Part shown: positions 17,603 through 26,240 of the stretch, piece after piece
How the letters are laid out: the number at the start of each line of letters is the position of its first letter
Numbering within the stretch: the stretch's first letter is position 1
Assembly: GCF_001957135.1 (NCBI RefSeq)
Contig: NZ_MPHK01000009.1
Coordinates: forward strand, 1 to 64,000
Length of the DNA: 64,000 bases
From: Shewanella sp. UCD-KL21
GTDB lineage: Bacteria > Pseudomonadota > Gammaproteobacteria > Enterobacterales > Shewanellaceae
Reading direction: 5' to 3'
Notes under the pieces: generated by a model
Told to the model about the DNA's origin: nothing
The model's database searches: none
What the model saw: the letters and a program-made list of their open reading frames with translations, nothing else
Position numbers and translations under genes: made by a program

Positions 17603-18169
17603 TTAAACTAAATACACATCTAAACTACAAGCGCCATGGGCACCGACGACTAAGGCTTGCTCAATATCGGCAGTCTTTGACGGACCAGCAATAAACACCC
17701 CAAATGATGGCACGGCACTGTCAATTAGCTTCATTGCCTGATGCATGTCTTGCACTATGTCATCGGCGGCAATGGTGATAATCAGGTTTTCACAGATAAA
17801 CGGCGTCACTCGATGGCTTTGGGGTAACGATACCCAAATAGCGCCATTTTCAGCGACTGCTATCTCGCCTTTCAGTACGGTAAAGTCAATGTCTTGCATC
17901 GCATGGGCTGTGTCAGGCTGCTGACGGTTGCCGCTGACGCCATCAACCATTGATAGCACTTGTTTACCTTGGCTGATCAGCTCATGGGTATAGCTATTTA
18001 AGGCAGCAATACCACCATCTTGAATCAGTCTACCGGCAACGGCGCTGAGGTTAGTGTTAAATGCACTGACTAAGTCCATATCTCGTAATGGGATATCGAT
18101 AACTGGCATAGTGGCTGTTGCCACGGCAGATTTTTGCAATGCTGCCAAAATGGTATTTTTACTGGACAT
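17603..18169 (-). CDS. lldG: L-lactate dehydrogenase complex protein LldG (LutC, LUD domain)
   Basis: The 188-aa protein is an LUD-domain protein of the LutC/YkgG family (ALNSYTHELISQGKQ, FTVLKGEIAVAENGAIWV, FGVFIAGPSKTADIEQALVVGAHGA). It is the third subunit of the LldEFG (LutABC) complex that oxidises L-lactate to pyruvate, described in Shewanella oneidensis and Bacillus. ATG 18169 is one base after the lldF stop and has AGAGG upstream, so translation is coupled; the longer frame (to 18205) would run into lldF and is rejected. Confidence 0.92.
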   Translation of the reverse strand: MSSKNTILAALQKSAVATATMPVIDIPLRDMDLVSAFNTNLSAVAGRLIQDGGIAALNSYTHELISQGKQVLSMVDGVSGNRQQPDTAHAMQDIDFTVLKGEIAVAENGAIWVSLPQSHRVTPFICENLIITIAADDIVQDMHQAMKLIDSAVPSFGVFIAGPSKTADIEQALVVGAHGACSLDVYLV

Positions 18170-18170
18170 A

Positions 18171-19553
18171 TTATTGGCCTCTATTACGTTTAAACCAAGC
18201 TTCAAAGCTCGACTTTGGTGCCTGTGGTAATTCGCGGTATTTACCCCAAGCGCCAGAAAATGGCTTTAATAAGCTATGGGGTAAAATACGTAATGATGTT
18301 CTTGCCGCACTCATTGAGCAGTTCATTGCTGTGGTACTGCTCATAAATTTACCGACTAATGGCATGTAATGCTTTTTGCCATAAGGTAAGCGGTTTTGCT
18401 CGGCTTTAATGCGGCGGTGACGGGCAATAATTTTATCCAGCGGCACTTGTGTTGGGCAGACAAAGCTACAACTGCCACAAAGAGTACATCCCCAAGGCAT
18501 AGAGTCCGTTTTGTCGTGCTGCGCGCCTACTGCAATCCCAATTGGGCCTGGGATGGTGTAGTTATAGCTATAACCACCAGAGCGGCGATACACAGGGCAG
18601 GTATTTAAACAGCCACCACAACGAATACACTTCAGTGACTCAGCTAAAATCTTGTCTTGCATCATTGCGCTGCGGCCATTATCAACAATAATAATGTGCA
18701 TCTCACCATCTGGCTTTGGCGCGTTGTAGAAAGACGAATAAGAGGTAATAGGTTGGCCAATGGCATTTCTGGCTAAGGTTCTTAATAGTACCCCAGCACT
18801 GTCTAAATTGGGCACGACTTTATCAATGCCCATAGAATGCAATTGCAGCGCAGGTAAGTTTGCCCCCATATCAGCATTGCCTTCATTGGTGCACACCATG
18901 ACGCCACCTTGATCGGCAATAGCCATGTTGACCCCTGTCATTGCCGCATCAGCAGATAAAAATTTCGCTCTTAAATGGGCGCGAGCTGCGCGGGTCAGGT
19001 AAGTGGGATCAGACTCGCCAGCAGTGGTGCCAAGCTTGTGGTGAAATAGTTCACCCACTTCTTCTTTTTTCATGTGAATAGCAGGCACCACAATATGTGA
19101 TGGCGGCATACCGGCAAGCTGAATAATGCGCTCACCTAAATCGGTATCAATAACTTCAATGCCGCGCTCTTCAAGGTACGGGTTTAAATGACACTCTTCA
19201 GTGAGCATTGACTTTGATTTGACCAGCTTTTTGACATTGTGCTTTGCCAAAATACGATGGGCAATTTCATTATGCTCAGCGGCATCTTTAGCCCAATGAA
19301 CCTGCACGCCATTTTCAAGGCATTTAGCTTCAAATTGCTCAAGATATTGGCCAAGGTTACTTAAGGTATGCAGTTTAATTTCAGAGCCTAATTGGCGTAA
19401 TTGTTCCCACTCAGGAATTTGCTTTGCAGCGCGATCGCGCTTTTCTCTGAGTAACCATAAGGCTTTTGAATGCCAATCGACGCGAGACTCATCGCGGCAA
19501 AAAATGTCGGCCTTTCTAGCGTGAGTCGCTTCAGATGAATGATTGTTTGACAT
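18171..19553 (-). CDS. lldF: Iron-sulfur subunit of L-lactate dehydrogenase complex LldF (LutB)
   Basis: The 460-aa protein has an N-terminal LUD domain (about residues 70-300; HRILAKHNVKKLVKSKSMLTEE) and a C-terminal ferredoxin part with two 4Fe-4S motifs, CIRCGGCLNTCP and CTLCGSCSFVCP. It passes electrons from lactate towards the respiratory chain with LldE and LldG. It lies 11 bases after lldE and directly before lldG on the same strand. Length is normal for LutB. Confidence 0.95.
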   Translation of the reverse strand: MSNNHSSEATHARKADIFCRDESRVDWHSKALWLLREKRDRAAKQIPEWEQLRQLGSEIKLHTLSNLGQYLEQFEAKCLENGVQVHWAKDAAEHNEIAHRILAKHNVKKLVKSKSMLTEECHLNPYLEERGIEVIDTDLGERIIQLAGMPPSHIVVPAIHMKKEEVGELFHHKLGTTAGESDPTYLTRAARAHLRAKFLSADAAMTGVNMAIADQGGVMVCTNEGNADMGANLPALQLHSMGIDKVVPNLDSAGVLLRTLARNAIGQPITSYSSFYNAPKPDGEMHIIIVDNGRSAMMQDKILAESLKCIRCGGCLNTCPVYRRSGGYSYNYTIPGPIGIAVGAQHDKTDSMPWGCTLCGSCSFVCPTQVPLDKIIARHRRIKAEQNRLPYGKKHYMPLVGKFMSSTTAMNCSMSAARTSLRILPHSLLKPFSGAWGKYRELPQAPKSSFEAWFKRNRGQ

Positions 19554-19564
19554 AGCAAAGCCTC

Positions 19565-20308
19565 CTATAGAACTGAGTTAATGATTTGCGCGATATGGCG
19601 AGTTTGGATCGGTAATTGTTGGCGGCGGATCATGCCATCAAGGTGCATTAAACATGATGGGTCAAACCCCACAACAAATTCAGCTTGTGTGGCTGCGTGG
19701 GCTTGGGCTTTATCTTTGCCCATTTTTGCCGATACTGCGCCTTCGTCTACGGCAAAGGTGCCACCAAAGCCGCAGCATTCATCACGGCGATCAGGATAGA
19801 CAATGGTTAAGCCGTCAATATTTTGCAGCACAGCTTCAACTTTATTAAATTGTCGGCCCATGCTTTCGCTTGGAGTAGCAAGACTCAGCATTCTGATCCC
19901 ATGACAGCTCATTTGTAGGCTAACCTTGGTATTCAGAGGTTTCGAAAATTGCTTAATTGGGGCAATGTCATGTAAAAATTCGGTCAGTTCATACAGCTTG
20001 CTGATAACCTTTTGGGCTTCTGGGCTATTGTCAAACTCATGGAAATTTTCTTTGGCAGCCACTAAGCAAGATGCAGCAGGGCAAACAATGGCATCACACT
20101 CAACATTTTTAAAAGCGTTAAGTAGCTTCATGGTGGTGTTTCTTGCTTCGTTAAAGCAGCCTGAGTTGGTCATCGGTTGGCCGCAGCAAGTTTGACCTGA
20201 AGGCAATATCACTTCATGGCCAAGCTTTTCTAATAATTCAAGCGTAGCAACGGCGACTTCTGGCAGCATTTGATTGACGAGACAAGGTATAAACAGTGCA
20301 ATTTTCAT
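19565..20308 (-). CDS. lldE: L-lactate dehydrogenase complex protein LldE (LutA, CCG domains)
   Basis: The 247-aa protein has two cysteine-rich CCG-type domains, each ending in a CCG motif (LPSGQTCCGQPMTNSG and DECCGFGGTFAVDE), as in LutA and GlpC/HdrB-type subunits binding Fe-S clusters. First gene of lldEFG. A 12-bp-arm inverted repeat lies 37-76 bases upstream of its start and may be its operator. The usual neighbours dld-II and lactate permease are not upstream here. Confidence 0.95.
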   Translation of the reverse strand: MKIALFIPCLVNQMLPEVAVATLELLEKLGHEVILPSGQTCCGQPMTNSGCFNEARNTTMKLLNAFKNVECDAIVCPAASCLVAAKENFHEFDNSPEAQKVISKLYELTEFLHDIAPIKQFSKPLNTKVSLQMSCHGIRMLSLATPSESMGRQFNKVEAVLQNIDGLTIVYPDRRDECCGFGGTFAVDEGAVSAKMGKDKAQAHAATQAEFVVGFDPSCLMHLDGMIRRQQLPIQTRHIAQIINSVL

Positions 20309-20344
20309 AGCATATTCTCTGTTAAGAATAAGAGTAACTGATAG

Positions 20345-20384
20345 GTCACAGCGCTAATTAAGGTCATAAAAATAGCGCTGTGAC
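20345..20384. promoter_or_regulatory. Inverted repeat, candidate operator of lldEFG
   Basis: GTCACAGCGCTA (20345-20356) and TAGCGCTGTGAC (20373-20384) are perfect 12-bp inverted arms around 16 bases. There is no T-tract on either side, and the position just upstream of lldE fits an operator better than a terminator. The regulator is unknown. Confidence 0.5.
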
Positions 20385-20398
20385 ATTTAGGAGGATTA

Positions 20399-20482
20399 AT
20401 GTACTGTTTTAAATTTGCAAAAAGTAGAGGTAAAAAAGCAAATGTGCGGGGTTACTTTCTCATAAATGCAATAAGCATTTGA
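20399..20482 (+). CDS. Weak candidate 27-residue ORF behind a perfect AGGAGG
   Basis: AGGAGG at 20389-20394 stands four bases before ATG 20399; the frame begins MYCFKFAKSRGKK, is basic and ends at TGA 20480-20482. The spacing is short and no similarity is recognised, so this may be chance. Confidence 0.25.
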   Translation: MYCFKFAKSRGKKANVRGYFLINAISI

Positions 20483-20665
20483 TGAGGGTTAGGGCATTGC
20501 TAATTAAGTAATTGGTTTTATAGTCGCTTTGCCAAATACCTGATGATTTTACTCTATGATCATTTCTGTTTGGTTTTAACAAGATGACTGTTGTTTAAGT
20601 GTCAAAAGTCACTTGCCTTGGTTCATGTGTGCGATTTTGTGTTTATCGCTTATGCTCTTAAGGTA

Positions 20666-20791
20666 TCAACTTGCGATCTGCATTAGCTGTAATAACGGCA
20701 GCATAAACATCGGCACAATCAAGGTTAATGGAAAAATAACGGCCAATACGTGAAGGTATTGATTCACCGTTTGTTTGCTAAAAATGTTCAT
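20666..20791 (-). CDS. Candidate 41-residue single-span membrane protein
   Basis: ATG 20791 has a full AAGGAG seven bases upstream (20804-20799). The frame begins MNIFSKQTVNQYLHVLAV and continues with about 24 hydrophobic residues (VIFPLTLIVPMFMLPLLQLM) before TGA at 20666. One TM helix with a short basic/polar N-terminal tail is typical of small regulatory membrane proteins. It lies between the terminator of the RND efflux operon and lldEFG on the same strand as both, so it could be a separate unit. No family recognised. Confidence 0.55.
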   Translation of the reverse strand: MNIFSKQTVNQYLHVLAVIFPLTLIVPMFMLPLLQLMQIAS

Positions 20792-20916
20792 TGCAGGACT
20801 CCTTAAAATAGATGACAGGAGTTTAGCGAAAATCTTATTACTGATTAAGCCACCTAGCTTACTAACAGTTATGCAGAAATTGCACAGCTGAGCTAATTTA
20901 CCAAGCTATAAACACG

Positions 20917-20942
20917 AAAACGGCGCTTAATAGCGCCGTTTT
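20917..20942. terminator. Terminator downstream of the RND efflux operon
   Basis: AAAACGGCGCT, loop TAAT, AGCGCCGTTTT. A- and T-tracts on both sides allow action in both directions; it lies 50 bases after the efflux gene stop. Confidence 0.85.
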
Positions 20943-20991
20943 GTTATAGGTATAACCGCCTTTTTTATACGACGCTATTACCGCCTTTATA

Positions 20992-23900
20992 TTAGACGCT
21001 TATCGGTGCAAGGCTTGGCTGTTGTTGTGCCCTTGTCTTCATTAATAATAGGTACATAGTTGGCACCCAAATTAACGATAACAAGGTGGTGAGTAAGGTG
21101 CCGCCTGCAATCGCTATCGCAAAGGGAGGCCAGAAACCGCCGCCTGCGATAATCAGTGGTAAGAAGCCGCCAATGGTGGTGATCGTGGTTGATCCAATAT
21201 GTCTGCCGCAGCCGCTAACAATGTTTATGATAGTTTCAAGGTTGCCAAGTCTTGCCTCTGGCATGTCTTCAAGTTCTGCCAAAATAACAATAGCGGCATT
21301 AATGGCCAGCCCCATTAGGCCTAATAAGCCGATAATCACGGTAAATCCAAAAGGAAATCCAAACACATACACTGCCAGCAGCCCAAGACCAGCTGATTGA
21401 AAGGCGCTTAATAAGATAATCGCAGTTAATCTAAATGAGTTAAATGACAGCACCACAGTGGCCAGTAATAAGGTCACCACCACTACGATGTTTGACAGTA
21501 AATTGCCTACCGCTTCATTACGTTTGGCGCTTTCGCCGCCGATCTCGATATGGTAACCCGCTGGCAGATCAATTTGGGCGAGTTTATCTTTAACATCATT
21601 GAGTACTTTTCCGGGCAGCACGCCACTGACAATGTAGGTTTCAATGGTGTTAACCCGCTCGCCATTGCGCCTTGGGATCCCGCCGCGACTGACATTGATT
21701 TCATTGTGGGAAATGGCTGACAGCGGAATAATATTGCCATTATTTGAGACTAAATTAAGCTCAGATAAACGAGTGGCTTGCTCTCTTGAACTATCCGCTA
21801 ACCTTACTCTTACTGGCAGCGATTCGGTTTGCTCTAAAATACTGCCGCCGATGATACCTGTGGTGGACATTTCAATTTGTTTGGCGATATCAGTTAAGCT
21901 TAAGCCACTCATTAAGCTGGCATCTTCATTGATTTGCATCCACACCTTTGGCGAACCTGCACTTAAGGTGGCGCGGGTATGGATCACATCTTTGGTTTGC
22001 ATAAACAAGCCGCGGGCCTGTTCTCCTAGCTGAGTTAATACATCTAATGATGGCCCGTAAATGCGTAATTCAACTGGGGCGTTAAAGGGTGGGCCCTGTT
22101 CTAGTTTTCTCACTAAAATCTGCGCTTGGGGAAAAGCATCATCAAACTCAGCTTGTAGCGATAAAATCAGTCGATTCGCCGCATCAAAGTCGGTCACTTT
22201 GACCATGGCTTGGGCGTAGTTAGCCGCCCCTTGTTGGCGCTGAGTCAGGTTATAATAAAACGATGGCGTATTGCCGCCAATCACCCAAGTGCTCATTTCA
22301 ACATCTTCAAGCGCCCGTAAACGCTGGTCAATTTGTTCTACCTGTTGACGGGTATTGGCTAAACTCACGTATGGCGCAAGATATACTTCAATTTGAAACA
22401 TATCCCGATCTGATGGCGGAAAAAACTGCTCGGTCATTTTAGTTGAAGCAACAAAACCGACAACCGGCAAAATACCAATCAGCACAGCGGTGATCAGCGG
22501 TCTTTTTAAGCCAATGCGTAAACTGGTTTGAAAGGCATGACTAAGACGAGGGAAGGCCATACCTTTTTGATACCACGCCATAGAGGCATCATCTTGGCTA
22601 AAGCGCCCCGCTAAACCAGCAATAATGGTGTGTGAAATTAAGTATGAGCCAAGTAGGGCAAACATCACTGAAATGGCGATACCACCAACAAACTCACCTG
22701 CAGCGCCGGGCATTAATACTATCGGAGCAAAGGCCAGCATGGTGGTAATGGTAGAGCCCGCTAGCGGCAGCCATAAGTGGTGCAAGGTTTTACTCACGGC
22801 TTCAAGTTTACTTAAGCCTTGTTTGCGGCGCTGGGCAATAGCATCAACAATCACAATGGCGTTATCCACCATGATCCCTAGTGCCACCACTAAACCAGTG
22901 ACTGACATTTGATGAATGGGCAGTCCGGTGTACTTCATACAGGCGAGGGTAAATAAGGCAGTAAGGGGCAATGACAATGCCACAATCAGCGCATTTCTGA
23001 GCCCAAGAGTGAGCATCAGCACCAGTAATATGATCACAAAACCTTGAACCAAATTAATGACTAAATCGCCTAAGCGCACACTGGTATAGCCTTGCTGATC
23101 AAACAGCCATTGCACTTGAATGTTAGCCGGTAAATTAGCGCTAAAGTCATCGACAACTTGGCTTACTTGCGCTTGCCATTGGTCAACCCGGTTATCGTCA
23201 AGCATTCGGGCCGACACTAATACCCCTTCAGCGCCATTAATCAGCGCGATGCTGGTGGCGGGGGTTTTAGGCTGACGGCTAATATTGGCGACATCACCTA
23301 GGCGAATGATCTGACCGTTAGTATCAATTTTTAACGGTACCTGACCCACGCGAGTGATTGAATCAAGCTCGCCAGAAACTTCAATGAGGGCTTTAAAGGT
23401 GGCGTTATTGATTTCACCCGCTGATATCTTGCTGTCGGCATTAGACAAAATAGCGGCAATAGCAGCAGGGGTTAATTTAAGTTGACTGATTTTATTGCCA
23501 TCAAGCTCAACCAGAATTTCTTCATCTGGGGTGCCAGACAATTTAACGAAGTCGGTACCATTAAGTACCCGTAACTTGCTTTGTAGCTCCTTAGCATAAC
23601 GCTTGAGTACGTCAGTACGGATAGGGCTGTCGTTTTGCCAAACTAAGCCTAAAATCGCGGTGTTGGCGTAACCTGTTTGGTCATCCAAAATGCTGTTTTG
23701 CGCCGGTAGCGGCAATGTGGATTTACTGTCGGCGACTAAATCACGGGCTCTAGACCAAACCGGAGCCGTGTCGGTTACCGTGTCTTTAAGCTCTAACTGG
23801 ATAACGGAAATACCTGGGCGCGAGGTAGATTGCACTAGCTTTAATTCTTCTAAGCGGCGCAGTTGGTTTTCTAACACTTCAGTGACCAAAGCTTCCACTC

Positions 23901-24066
23901 GCTCTGCCGATGCGCCAGGGTAGTGAGTCACCACCGAAGCAAAGCGGTTGGTAATGTTAGGGTCTTCAGTTCGGGGTAAACTGCTAATGGCGCCGAGTCC
24001 TGCCACCAATAGCAGGGCAATCATTAAACTTGCTAGCCTGCCATTTTCAACAAAGGCCTTAATCAT
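20992..24066 (-). CDS. RND-family efflux transporter, inner-membrane pump
   Basis: The 1024-aa protein has the AcrB/MexB-type plan of two 6-TM halves with large periplasmic loops. TM4 contains GLVVALGIMVDNAIVIVDAI, whose Asp and following residues belong to the proton relay, and the second half contains GLLGLMGLAINAAIVIL. PGASAERVEALVTEVLENQL near the N-terminus is the usual first porter segment. It overlaps the upstream membrane-fusion gene by four bases (ATGA). No outer-membrane TolC gene is nearby, so it probably uses a housekeeping TolC. Substrates unknown; VexAB/MexEF-like subgroups are possible. Confidence 0.93.
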   Translation of the reverse strand: MIKAFVENGRLASLMIALLLVAGLGAISSLPRTEDPNITNRFASVVTHYPGASAERVEALVTEVLENQLRRLEELKLVQSTSRPGISVIQLELKDTVTDTAPVWSRARDLVADSKSTLPLPAQNSILDDQTGYANTAILGLVWQNDSPIRTDVLKRYAKELQSKLRVLNGTDFVKLSGTPDEEILVELDGNKISQLKLTPAAIAAILSNADSKISAGEINNATFKALIEVSGELDSITRVGQVPLKIDTNGQIIRLGDVANISRQPKTPATSIALINGAEGVLVSARMLDDNRVDQWQAQVSQVVDDFSANLPANIQVQWLFDQQGYTSVRLGDLVINLVQGFVIILLVLMLTLGLRNALIVALSLPLTALFTLACMKYTGLPIHQMSVTGLVVALGIMVDNAIVIVDAIAQRRKQGLSKLEAVSKTLHHLWLPLAGSTITTMLAFAPIVLMPGAAGEFVGGIAISVMFALLGSYLISHTIIAGLAGRFSQDDASMAWYQKGMAFPRLSHAFQTSLRIGLKRPLITAVLIGILPVVGFVASTKMTEQFFPPSDRDMFQIEVYLAPYVSLANTRQQVEQIDQRLRALEDVEMSTWVIGGNTPSFYYNLTQRQQGAANYAQAMVKVTDFDAANRLILSLQAEFDDAFPQAQILVRKLEQGPPFNAPVELRIYGPSLDVLTQLGEQARGLFMQTKDVIHTRATLSAGSPKVWMQINEDASLMSGLSLTDIAKQIEMSTTGIIGGSILEQTESLPVRVRLADSSREQATRLSELNLVSNNGNIIPLSAISHNEINVSRGGIPRRNGERVNTIETYIVSGVLPGKVLNDVKDKLAQIDLPAGYHIEIGGESAKRNEAVGNLLSNIVVVVTLLLATVVLSFNSFRLTAIILLSAFQSAGLGLLAVYVFGFPFGFTVIIGLLGLMGLAINAAIVILAELEDMPEARLGNLETIINIVSGCGRHIGSTTITTIGGFLPLIIAGGGFWPPFAIAIAGGTLLTTLLSLIWVPTMYLLLMKTRAQQQPSLAPISV

Positions 24067-25181
24067 AATGACCTCGCCACAGCTTGTGAGCTTGGGCTAA
24101 CAATTTGGCCGACCACCAATTTATGTAAGCCCTGAGTGACAATGACATCATTTTTATCAATCGCGCCATTAATAAAGGCTTGTTGCTGGTTGGTGTAAAT
24201 AATATCAACGTCGCGGCGCTCTATTTGGGCTTGTCCGTCAGCGGTTTTGGTGACCACTAACACGTTCCATAAGCCTCGCATACCATCAGTGAGTGCTGAA
24301 ATTGGCACCCAGTAACCGGCGCTATTGACCTGTTGTTGGTATTCAAGATAAGCGATTTCACCATTGATCATTTGGCTGTTATTAGGTAAGTCTACCCGCA
24401 GCTGCACAGTGCGAGTGACCGCATCGATTTCTGCGCTGATCCCGGCAATGGTGCCTGTGTAGGTTTGATTGCCGACAGTAATGTTGACGCTTTGATTGGT
24501 TTGCATCGTCATGGCGACCGTGTTTGGCACCCCAATGTAAGCCTGCTGCTGGTTGTTACCAATCAAGGTAAACACTGGGCTGCCTAAGGCGATAACTTCG
24601 CCCATATTGTGGTGACGCTTACTGATGTTGCCATCAAATGGTGCCACTAATGTGGATTTTTCTAGCTTTAATTCGGTAGCATACAGTGAGGCTTTTAAGC
24701 GCTTTTGATTGGCTTGCAGGCTGGCGACTTGCTGCTGGCTTTCATCAAACTGCTGCTGAGAAACATACTGCTTTTTCTTCAGTTCAACGGAGCGATTAAG
24801 GTTACTTTGAGCTAAATCTAAATCGGCTTGGGTTTGCAGTAGTGACGCCGCTAATTGTTGCTGCTCAGCTTGGAGTAATTGGGTATTAAGCTTGGCCAGT
24901 TTTTGCCCTTTAATGACGCTATCGCCGCTATCTACAACAATGTCGCTTAATTTACCCGCCAGCTCAAAGCCGATGGCGGTGGTATCGCTTGAGCGCACAA
25001 TACCAGTGTACCGCTGCTGCTGAAGGTAACTGCTACTGGCATTAAGTGGCTGGGTCATCACACTAGGAATCGTCACCGTTGCCGTATTGGATATCGCGGC
25101 CTCATTACAGGCCGTTAACAATATCAAACTGATGATAATGCCGAGCTTATTGACGCGACGCTGTACGGTGACTTTATTCAT
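24063..25181 (-). CDS. RND efflux periplasmic adaptor (membrane fusion lipoprotein)
   Basis: The 372-aa protein has a lipoprotein signal (KLGIIISLILLTAC, Cys at about residue 25), a barrel-sandwich domain (YTGIVRSSDTTAIGFELAGKLSDI, VDSGDSVIKGQKLAKL), an alpha-hairpin coiled coil (LLQAEQQQLAASLLQTQADL to VASLQANQKRLK) and a C-terminal beta part. It links the inner-membrane pump to TolC. A longer frame begins at 25244, but ATG 25181 has AGGA nine bases upstream and puts the signal peptide at the N-terminus. First gene of the pair; divergent from the TetR gene. Confidence 0.92.
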   Translation of the reverse strand: MNKVTVQRRVNKLGIIISLILLTACNEAAISNTATVTIPSVMTQPLNASSSYLQQQRYTGIVRSSDTTAIGFELAGKLSDIVVDSGDSVIKGQKLAKLNTQLLQAEQQQLAASLLQTQADLDLAQSNLNRSVELKKKQYVSQQQFDESQQQVASLQANQKRLKASLYATELKLEKSTLVAPFDGNISKRHHNMGEVIALGSPVFTLIGNNQQQAYIGVPNTVAMTMQTNQSVNITVGNQTYTGTIAGISAEIDAVTRTVQLRVDLPNNSQMINGEIAYLEYQQQVNSAGYWVPISALTDGMRGLWNVLVVTKTADGQAQIERRDVDIIYTNQQQAFINGAIDKNDVIVTQGLHKLVVGQIVSPSSQAVARSL

Positions 25182-25287
25182 GGTGAACATTCCTATTGCT
25201 ACTGCAATTTCCTTAATTTCAATTAAACCAAGGCGTAATAGCATTGACCGATTGAATGCATCATGTGATGCTGGGCTAATAAAGAAC

Positions 25288-25303
25288 TAGACTGTCTAGT
25301 CTA
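25288..25303. promoter_or_regulatory. TetR-type operator, copy 1
   Basis: TAGACTGTCTAGTCTA: half-sites TAGACTG and TAGTCTA around TC, one mismatch from a perfect palindrome. It lies in the gap between the divergent efflux and TetR genes. Confidence 0.75.
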
Positions 25304-25331
25304 TTTTGGTTTTAGTTTATTTCCATAAAAC

Positions 25332-25347
25332 TAGACTGTCCAGTCTA
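25332..25347. promoter_or_regulatory. TetR-type operator, copy 2
   Basis: TAGACTGTCCAGTCTA: half-sites TAGACTG and CAGTCTA are perfectly inverted around TC. It is 44 bases (about four helical turns) from copy 1, so two repressor dimers can bind the same face of the DNA. Confidence 0.8.
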
Positions 25348-25428
25348 ATTTGTGATTAAATGTTATTTATTGTTATGGTGTGGTTGCATTTGTAGCAAAA
25401 GCAAACATAAATACAAGAAGATGTGATT

Positions 25429-26070
25429 ATGATAAATGAAGCAAACTCAGCAGCTTGCAATCATGGTGTTGTGAAAACACGTAGCGAACAAAAACGAATG
25501 CGGATTTTAGATGCCGCCATTGAGCTTTTTTGCGTGCAAGGCTTTCCGCATACCAGTATGGATTTGGTCGCGAAAAAAGCTGAAGTCTCTAAGCAAACAG
25601 TTTATTCGCACTTTGGTTCTAAAGATGAGTTATTTGTCGCGGCGATAGAGTCTAAGTGTGTAGTGCATCAGTTAACCGGCAACTTATTAGGTGACTCACT
25701 CAATGCTGAGCAAACAATTGTCACCTTTGCGAAACAGTTTAGTGATTTGGTTGTGAGTGAAGAGGTCCTTGCGGTGTTCAAAACTTGCCTTGCCCATGCA
25801 GATACCCATCCTGAGTTATCAAAGCTGTATTTTGATGCCGGCCCTAAGCATATTTTAGCCTTGCTGGCGGATTACTTTACTGCGGTAAATCAGCACGGTG
25901 AGTTTTATTTCCCCCAGCCCCATGACAGCGCCGTTCGCTTAAGTTTAATGCTTTTTGGTGAGCTTAAATTGCGTTTAGAGCTGCGCCTAGATGTCACAGA
26001 CTTAATGCCTAAACGGGCGCAATATATTGAAGATACCACGCAGATGTTTTTAAAAGCCCACCGAGTGTAG
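25429..26070 (+). CDS. TetR-family repressor of the adjacent efflux pump
   Basis: The 213-aa protein has the TetR N-terminal HTH (residues ~15-65; RMRILDAAIELFCVQGFPHTSMDLVAKKAEVSKQTVYSHF) and a ligand-binding C-terminal domain. It is divergent from the efflux adaptor-pump pair with two matching palindromes between them, the standard arrangement for local, inducer-released repression. A GTG at 25423 is in frame, but ATG 25429 has AAGAAG eight bases upstream. Confidence 0.92.
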   Translation: MINEANSAACNHGVVKTRSEQKRMRILDAAIELFCVQGFPHTSMDLVAKKAEVSKQTVYSHFGSKDELFVAAIESKCVVHQLTGNLLGDSLNAEQTIVTFAKQFSDLVVSEEVLAVFKTCLAHADTHPELSKLYFDAGPKHILALLADYFTAVNQHGEFYFPQPHDSAVRLSLMLFGELKLRLELRLDVTDLMPKRAQYIEDTTQMFLKAHRV

Positions 26071-26240
26071 CTGCAATAAGCTGGCTTATCGCAAATCAGC
26101 TTAGATGGCATGGTTATCAGCGCTAAAAAGTGTCATAAAATATTGAAATAGTGATCCAATTTAAAAGCGCTGCAGTATAGACGTTATGATTTATACCTGA
26201 TAATTTCTGACCGATATAATAATGAGAAAGGAAGCTGTTA

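Larger units (their letters stand above)
20309..20665. other. lldE upstream region
   Basis: Contains the inverted repeat (20345-20384), a weak 27-codon frame on the plus strand (20399-20482) and otherwise no recognised gene. The lldEFG promoter should be here. Confidence 0.5.
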
